A DNA stretch of 64,000 nucleotides from Alviniconcha marisindica (lineage: Eukaryota > Mollusca > Gastropoda > Provannidae), in the NCBI GenBank assembly GCA_018857735.1, contig JABMCL010000732.1, positions 1,267,501-1,331,500 of the forward strand. The letters are read 5' to 3'. A model generated the notes under the pieces. The model worked only from the letters and a program-made list of their open reading frames with translations. It was not told the DNA's origin and ran no database searches. Positions within the stretch are counted from its first letter, which is position 1. Every line of letters begins with the position of its first letter. This document shows, piece by piece, positions 58,836 to 64,000 of the stretch. The position numbers and the translations under genes are program-made.

Positions 58836-59150
58836 TTGGCCTAGCGGTAAGGCTGATAAACAGAATGGCCTCAGCTTGATTCCGCTTTGGCTCTCCCTTC
58901 TCTTCAAAAAGGTTGTGGTTTGGGGACACTGTCTTGTTACTTGGTCCCTCACAATTAATGAAACATTAAGATGGCTCTCGTCACTGCCCATCTCAATGCA
59001 GGAGTCATTCTGGTGGTGACAGTGTAGCGATAGGTATATAATCTCCCTGTTTCCCCCCCCCCCCCCCCCCCCCCCCGGCCCCTTCTCCCCGTCCTTAATA
59101 AGCCTTATGGTTTCTGTGGACGTTAAGCACCATGTTCACTTACTAAAAGT
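58836..59150 (+). mobile_element. tRNA-headed SINE family A, copy 3
   Basis: Starts GGCCTAGCGGTAAGGCTGAT, B-box region TTGATTCCGC, body TTGTGGTTTGGGGACACTGT, CAATTAATGAAACATTAAGA, TGCAGGAGTCATTCTGGTGG, a poly-C expansion at 59054-59077, then GCCTTATGGTTTCTGTGGAC and GTTAAGCACCATG. Confidence 0.85.
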
Positions 59151-59156
59151 TACTTA

Positions 59157-59455
59157 CTTTATTTTGTTATTTGTTCCTAATATGTCAGCCGAACTTCCGA
59201 GGACATTAAGCCCCACATCATCATGAACCTCATTTGGTTATTTGTCCCAAATGTGTCAGCCCGACATCTGAGAACATTAAGCCCCACATCATCACCAATC
59301 TCATTTTTTGTTTGTTTGTTCCAAATATGCCAGCCGTACACCTGAGAACATTAAGCCCCACATCATCATCAATCTCATTTTGTTATTTGTTCCAAATATG
59401 TCGGCCCCGACATCTGAGGACATTAAGCCCCACATCATCATCGCCTCATTTTGAC
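59157..59455 (+). repeat. Tandem repeat, four units of 62-67 bp
   Basis: Each unit holds TTTGTTCCAAATATGTCAGC, CCGACATCTGAGGACATTAA and GCCCCACATCATCATCAA. Single decayed relatives occur near 3460 and 59920 (TGTCAGCCCGACATGAGGGC). Confidence 0.9.
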
Positions 59456-60159
59456 CCTCAAAGATGTTTCGATCATGTTTACCAGTATGTTTGGGCATTT
59501 CCACCGGCATAACTGTTCGGGCGATCCGATTCGTGTGTTCGATGTAACCTCTTTGTGTAAAAATAAAAGCGAACGAGTGGAAGATAGTCCGACGAAAAAC
59601 AACAACACTTTTGGTTCCTCTGGCGTTTGACGTCACAAGGGTATGACAGCGGAGTTCATCACGCATGCTGTGGCCCTGGAACCGACATACGCAATGATTC
59701 AGCTGTAACAATAACATTGTCAGTTTGTTCAGTATCGCCAGGACAGAGATAGCTCCGACCACACAGTGGTGTTCATGCGACAAATCTGTAGATAGACCCG
59801 AAGTGTTAATGTGTTGCCAGAAGTGAGTAAAGTAACTGTGTTTATTATGCCCAGTCAACCAGGACGGTTATATGAGGGCGAAGCCATCAGAGGTTAGAAA
59901 GTTTCTTTCTCCCTAAATGTCAGCCCGACATGAGGGCAGTATAATAATAACTTAAAATGTACATTTATCATGCGCTTATCAACGCCCTGAGCGCTCACAT
60001 GATACATATTAATCTAAATATGATATTCTATACACATGTAGAGCACAGTCCTACCAAAACAATTTACATAAAGCATTATACGGAAAAACAAACAAACACG
60101 CAACACACACACGCATCCACACACAGTGACTGTAGCAGAAACTGGGTACTGACATTAGT
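59456..60159. other. Intergenic stretch, probably old repeat
   Basis: Contains one unit-like phrase (59915-59940) and GCGCTTATCAACGCCCTGAG near 59972, which resembles the start of a dispersed element. A minus-strand open frame across 59301-59858 has no recognised domain. Confidence 0.4.
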
Positions 60160-60680
60160 TGGGATGAAAATACTGTGAGAAGAGGAAGGTTTTCAGCTTG
60201 GCTTTAAAAGATGAAAGGGTTGAGCAGTGTCTATGGTCTTGTGGGAGTGAATTCCAAATGTGGGGTCCAAAGCAAGAGAAGGTGCGAAAGCCAGGAGTCT
60301 TGCGTTTGTATTGTTGCATTTTCAGCATGGGGTGTCAGAAGAAGAGCGTAGTGTACGAGACGGAGTGTAGACATGTAGCAGTTCAGAGATAAGCAGGACC
60401 AGAACCATTTATAGCACTGAAACACGTACAACCGACTTTATACTTAATACGTTCTGAAATGGGAAGCCAGTGCAGTTTTTCCAGAGAGGTGTTCAGTGGT
60501 GGTGACGGGGCGCCAAGAGAACGAGTCTTGCGGCAAAGTTTAGAATTTTCTGGAGAGGTTGGATGACAAAGTTATGTGTACCCACGAGGAGACAGTTGCA
60601 GTAGTCAAGCCGTGAGAGGATTAGGAAGTAACAAATATGGCCCATTCGCATCGAAAAAGACCCGCCTACAGACAAAAATG
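60160..60680 (-). pseudogene. CR1/L2-like non-LTR retrotransposon, C-terminal fragment
   Basis: The minus strand reads SRLDYCNCLLVGTHNFVIQP, LQKILNFAARLVL, then after shifts LHWLPISERIKYKV, CFSAINGSGPAYL, TPSRTLRSS, and finally GPHIWNSLPQDHR and FKAKLKTFLF. This is the order of the C-terminal end of CR1/L2-type reverse transcriptase ORFs. At least three frameshifts or stops make it dead. Confidence 0.8.
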
Positions 60681-60889
60681 AGGCGGTGCGAGACCACGTG
60701 GTTGACAGATTTACCGGCCTTAGTTTTCTTTGCCCTACCAGCTATCGCTTCAGTAAATACAGAGAGTAGTTTTCTGTGTTGTTTGTCGGACAACAAACCT
60801 GAGAGCTACTTACTGCTACAGTACCGTGTACAACGATCGAGAGGTCACACGTGTTGACCAGGAAGATGCCATTTATACCTCCGTACTAG

Positions 60890-61060
60890 ACTCTGAGCCG
60901 GCATGGCCTAGCGGCCAGACGATAGGCTGGTAAGCAGAAGGACCTCGGTTCGATTCCGCTTCGGATATCCTCTCTCTTCAAAAGTTGTGGTCTGTGGACA
61001 CTGTCTTGTGACTTTGTCCCTCAGAATTAATAAAACAGCCAGCGCACAACTGCCAGAGCT
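60890..61060 (+). mobile_element. tRNA-headed SINE family A, copy 4 (3'-truncated)
   Basis: Head GGCATGGCCTAGCGGCCAGA, B box CGGTTCGATTCC, body TTGTGGTCTGTGGACACTGT and GTGACTTTGTCCCTCAGAAT. It stops near 61040 and is followed by repeat B in the opposite sense. Confidence 0.85.
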
Positions 61061-61067
61061 TCTTCAT

Positions 61068-61175
61068 CTTCAAAAGTTGCTTTACGTCCACAGAGACCAT
61101 AAGCACTGTTAGGGACGGGCAGCGCAGGACGGCCATCTCGACTTTCTCACAGCTTCTGAGTTCTGACTGAGTTCC
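61068..61175 (-). repeat. SINE-like repeat B, copy 3
   Basis: GCTTTACGTCCACAGAGACC, then GTTAGGGACGGGCAG, GGCCATCTCGACTTTC, TCACAGCTTCTGAGTTCTGA. Matches 28246-28345. Confidence 0.75.
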
Positions 61176-61375
61176 GACAGTCACTATCCTTATGAAGAAG
61201 ATACGTGCCCGTGAAAAGCCAGGTAAGTTTTGCTCTTGACTCAGGAAGCCGACTGCTTTACAACAAAGTGCAGGTATCGCTTACTGTTAATGGCATCGTT
61301 TAGGAAACGTGACGCCCTTAGATTTTCGTAACATTTTCTGTTAAGCCACGGAAGCACTTTGTTTATCGATGACAA

Positions 61376-62697
61376 ATGATTCAAAAAGCCAGTGACATTC
61401 ATGAAATGATCCTCGATGACGGCATTGACATTCTGCTAATGACAGAGACATGGTTATATGCACAGGGCGACGAAGCTTGTATTGCTGAAATGACGCCTCG
61501 AGGTTATGTGCTACGATCGTTCCATCGAACAGGTTCGACGGGCGGAGGTATTGCCTTCATTGTTCGGGACGCTTTCTGTGACTGTACATCTTTGAAACGC
61601 CTGTCCTTTCAGTCTTTCAAGGCTGTCGAGCTTCATATCTCCGGCAGAAACGTGTCCGTATCGGTTGTGTGCCTGTACAGACCCCCTCCCAGCAGGAAGA
61701 ACAAACTCTCCAATCAGTTGTTTTTCCAGGAACTCCCCGTGTTTCTCACACAGTTTGCAGGTTCCCACAGTGATCTAGTACTGCTCGGCGATTTTAACTT
61801 TCATTACGATGACTGCGCTGATACCCAGGTGAATCGCATCAAGACTGTGCCCAGTGACCACGGTTTGACACAGCTCGTTGACGTTCCTACACATAGGTGC
61901 GGCCACACATTTGACTGGGCTGTAGTTCGCTCAGACGTGAGTTCTCTTGTGCTTGAGAGAGTGGACGACATGCCCGGCCTCTCCGACCACAGGAGCCTCC
62001 TATGTCAGATGACGATCACGGTACCAAGCAAATCAAAGCGTACTGTCGCATCTCGAAACACCAAGGCTGTGTCTCTTCCTGATTTCCAGGCGGACGTCAA
62101 GTGTTTCGCAGAATGCTACAGTCAGCGTCCTGACAGAGACCTTGTGGATAGCTACAGTGCTGGTCTCCGTGCAGTCATGGATCGTCACGCCCCTCTTGAG
62201 ACCCGCTGCGTCAGCCACCGACGCTCAGCCCCGTGGTTGACTGATGAGATCAGAGAGGCACCTAGAAGAAGACGACAGGCAGAGCGTCGCTGGAAGTCAA
62301 CTCGCCTGACTGTCCACAGGGGAATCTTCGTCAAGGAACGGGCCACAGTGAAGAGATGCACACGGGACGCCAGGAAGCTTCACTACAGCAGCAAGATAGA
62401 CATCTGCTCTACCACTAAGCAGCTTTTTGCTGTGTCTGACGAACTGTTCGGCAAAGCAAAGACTACCTCTCTACCATCGAACATTCCCATTGCAGACCTG
62501 CCACAGCGTTTTTGTGACTTTTTCGTGACCTCTGCCGCACTACGTTTCTTGCACTGAGGAAAATCGCCTCTATCCGTCCGTTCCTCTCTAACAGTTCCAC
62601 AGAAAAGCTCGCTGCCGGCCGACCTGGGAGCTTCTCCCTCCCTCCCAACTTTCAAAGCTAACCTAAAAACGCATCTCTTCCGCCAAGCCTTCTGATT
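61376..62697 (+). pseudogene. Non-LTR retrotransposon: intact endonuclease domain, reverse transcriptase deleted
   Basis: Open from 61376 to 62557 (393 codons). The AP-endonuclease domain shows ETWL (Glu24), GGGIAFIVRD, VCLYRPPPS, LGDFNFH (Asp139, Asn141) and SDHR (Asp204, His205), all key catalytic positions. The linker (SAPWLTDEIR, RRRRQAERRW) is also typical. After DLPQRFCDFFV the sequence jumps: 62540-62600 reads ALRKIASIRPFLSNSSTEKL in another frame, a piece of the reverse-transcriptase C-terminal half, and 62600-62695 reads PTFKANLKTHLFRQAF, the element's end. The catalytic reverse-transcriptase core is missing. The 5' end is also truncated. Confidence 0.8.
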
Positions 62698-62739
62698 GAT
62701 TTGTACATGCCAACCGCTACCTGTTTCATATTCGTGTGT

Positions 62740-62870
62740 GTGTGTGAGTTTGAGCGGGGGAGGGGGGGGGGGGAGGGAGAAGTTCATATGCATCAGACCC
62801 AGAGAAAATTGGATTAGGCTACCGGCTGAGACGACAGTGTGTGTTGGAAGGGGGGGGGGGGGGGGGTAAT
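62740..62870. repeat. GT and poly-G tracts
   Basis: A short GT run, then G runs at 62756-62776 and 62850-62867. Confidence 0.85.
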
Positions 62871-63218
62871 TGTACTACTCAGTACTGAGCCCACAGCCTC
62901 ACTACTGAGCCCATAGCCTACACAGGTAGGCTAAACTTTAACTTGAAAGCCGATGACATCATCGGTGACACTTTTGACTTGATGTTGACTCTTTTTCTCG
63001 CTCATTTTCCTTGCATCTTTTGCTAACTAAACCACTTGGAAGCGGGTGGAAAATCAGCGACAATACAGTCAGTCTCACTGAGTGTCTCTCTGAAAGGTTT
63101 ATCGGGAAAAGATTAGTGAGGGTTATCAATCTGTTCTTGTTACAAACAAGATGGGGTTTATCAGACAGATATGGATCCATCTGAGCCAAGTCTAGGAAGC
63201 GTGTATATGCTTGAATTA

Positions 63219-63220
<2 letters not shown>
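62871..63220. other. Unique stretch
   Basis: Small duplication (TACTGAGCCCACAGCCT and TACTGAGCCCATAGCCT) at 62883-62920; otherwise nothing recognised. Confidence 0.45.
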
Positions 63221-63221
<1 letters not shown>

Positions 63222-63297
<76 letters not shown>

Positions 63298-63330
63298 CTT
63301 TCTCTCTCTGTCTCTGTCTCTCTCTCTCGA
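63222..63330. repeat. (TC)n microsatellite
   Basis: Long TC tract with TGTC variants at the end. Confidence 0.95.
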
Positions 63331-63840
63331 TGTCAGATATTATTCACATTTTTTGAGTCGGCGGGGAAAGAACGTACATGCTCCAAGGGTTGGGGCAAAG
63401 TGGAAAGACTTCTGTTTTGTTATGTACCATGCCTTTTTTGTTGTTGATCTTTGGCCTTGTACTGGTAAATACCCTTTCAACGATGATACACCGAAGCGTT
63501 AAGATGTCGGGTGACATGAATGCGGCGATATTGTTGATGTTGGACCGACGCAGATATATTCGGACATTTTAAAGCCGACTTCTTGTTTCTCGTGGAAATT
63601 CTCAGTTATATATATATATACACACAACCATATTAATTATGATTATTACAATGCCGTCAACATTAAGGACAGTAATATTTTTCGCGGTGCAGGCATTTCA
63701 TGAAAAGCCTAATTTGAAAAAAAATCACGAATTTTCGTTATATTTTCGGTTTTTCGTAAAATGAGTGCTTAATGGTTTTCTGATTACAATAAATCGATTG
63801 ATTGACTCTCTCTCTCTCCCCCTTACACACACACACTTAC
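63331..63840. other. Intron side of the second FMO exon
   Basis: AT-rich, with a TA/CA run (63607-63625) and a TC/CA tract (63808-63836) ending at the donor of the FMO exon. The phrase AATAAATCGATTGATTGACTC near 63789 resembles an element 3' end. Confidence 0.5.
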
Positions 63841-64000
63841 TAGAGGTTTTTGTACATGCTGGAGTGAACGGGCAAGCCACCGTGCTGGTTGGTGCCTATC
63901 CTTTCCGTGTACATCCAGGTGCCCCCGACCACCGCGACCTGCTCAAAGGCCTTGACGGAGAAGAGGGGCTGACGCTTGGACAGGTGTCGCACGGCATACA
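63841..64000 (-). CDS. FMO-like: Second flavin-containing monooxygenase, first exon (cut by window edge)
   Basis: Minus-strand frame YAVRHLSKRQPLFSVKAFEQ, then GGTWMYTE, QHGGLPVHSSMYKNL, ending in a GTAAGT donor at 63840 in phase 2. It matches exon 1 of the FMO at 47369-47568 (CAVRHLASRPSTF, FEQ, GGTWVYTD, QHGLPIHSSMYRNL) including the splice position and phase. The FAD-binding GxGxxG part lies beyond the right edge. It is a paralogue, not a copy of the same exon: about half of the residues differ. Confidence 0.9.

Noticed and set aside
59301..59858. 185-codon minus-strand open frame
   Set aside because: It runs through the tandem array at 59157-59455 and has no recognisable domain.

Overview
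The window looks like nuclear DNA from an invertebrate animal, most probably a marine mollusc (gastropod-like). It has intron-rich genes with GT-AG introns, very dense microsatellites and minisatellites, tRNA-derived SINEs, and fragments of CR1/L2-like, Penelope-like, Ty3/Gypsy-like and DNA-transposon elements. The mollusc assignment is inferred from gene style and repeat content, not from a marker gene. Only about 4 kb of the 64 kb is recognisable coding sequence.

Left part (1-16.9 kb). It opens with a 24-bp minisatellite and about 1.3 kb of simple repeats. A three-exon gene at 4227-7075 (+) follows, encoding a 55-residue single-pass micropeptide of the STMP1 (DUF4535) type. From 7.1 to 16.9 kb there is no supported gene, only minisatellites, an inverted repeat and dispersed repeat copies.

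Middle part (16.9-34.5 kb). The 3' exons of a minus-strand gene for a single-pass membrane protein (two PPxY motifs in the cytoplasmic tail, a possible LDLa-like cysteine exon outside) lie at 16966-20831. Its presumed first exon is near 26.64-26.83 kb. Transcribed the other way, from what may be a shared promoter near 26.85 kb, is a five-exon gene (coding exons 28497-33948, +) for a methionine-S-sulfoxide reductase (MsrA). In this MsrA the catalytic cysteine codon is an in-frame TGA. A good form-1 SECIS candidate lies in the 3'UTR at 34394-34434, just before an AATAAA signal. This is read as a selenoprotein MsrA.

Right part (34.5-64 kb). A dispersed-repeat cluster and a broken Gypsy integrase precede a complete five-exon flavin-containing monooxygenase (FMO) gene on the minus strand (39340-47568, 430 residues). 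The first exon of a second FMO is cut by the right edge (63841-64000, -), so the locus is probably a tandem FMO cluster. The 16 kb between them is filled with SINEs, a MITE-like element, a decayed transposase-like ORF, and CR1/L2-like fragments, one of them an internally deleted endonuclease copy.

The least expected structure is a relation between tandem repeats and gene boundaries. One minisatellite repeats the splice acceptor of the PPxY gene's last exon, and another repeats the splice donor of its transmembrane exon. A third contains the last codons and stop region of the FMO gene. In the same FMO gene the end of exon 3 with its donor is echoed twice in the intron, and exon 4 sits between two direct repeats.
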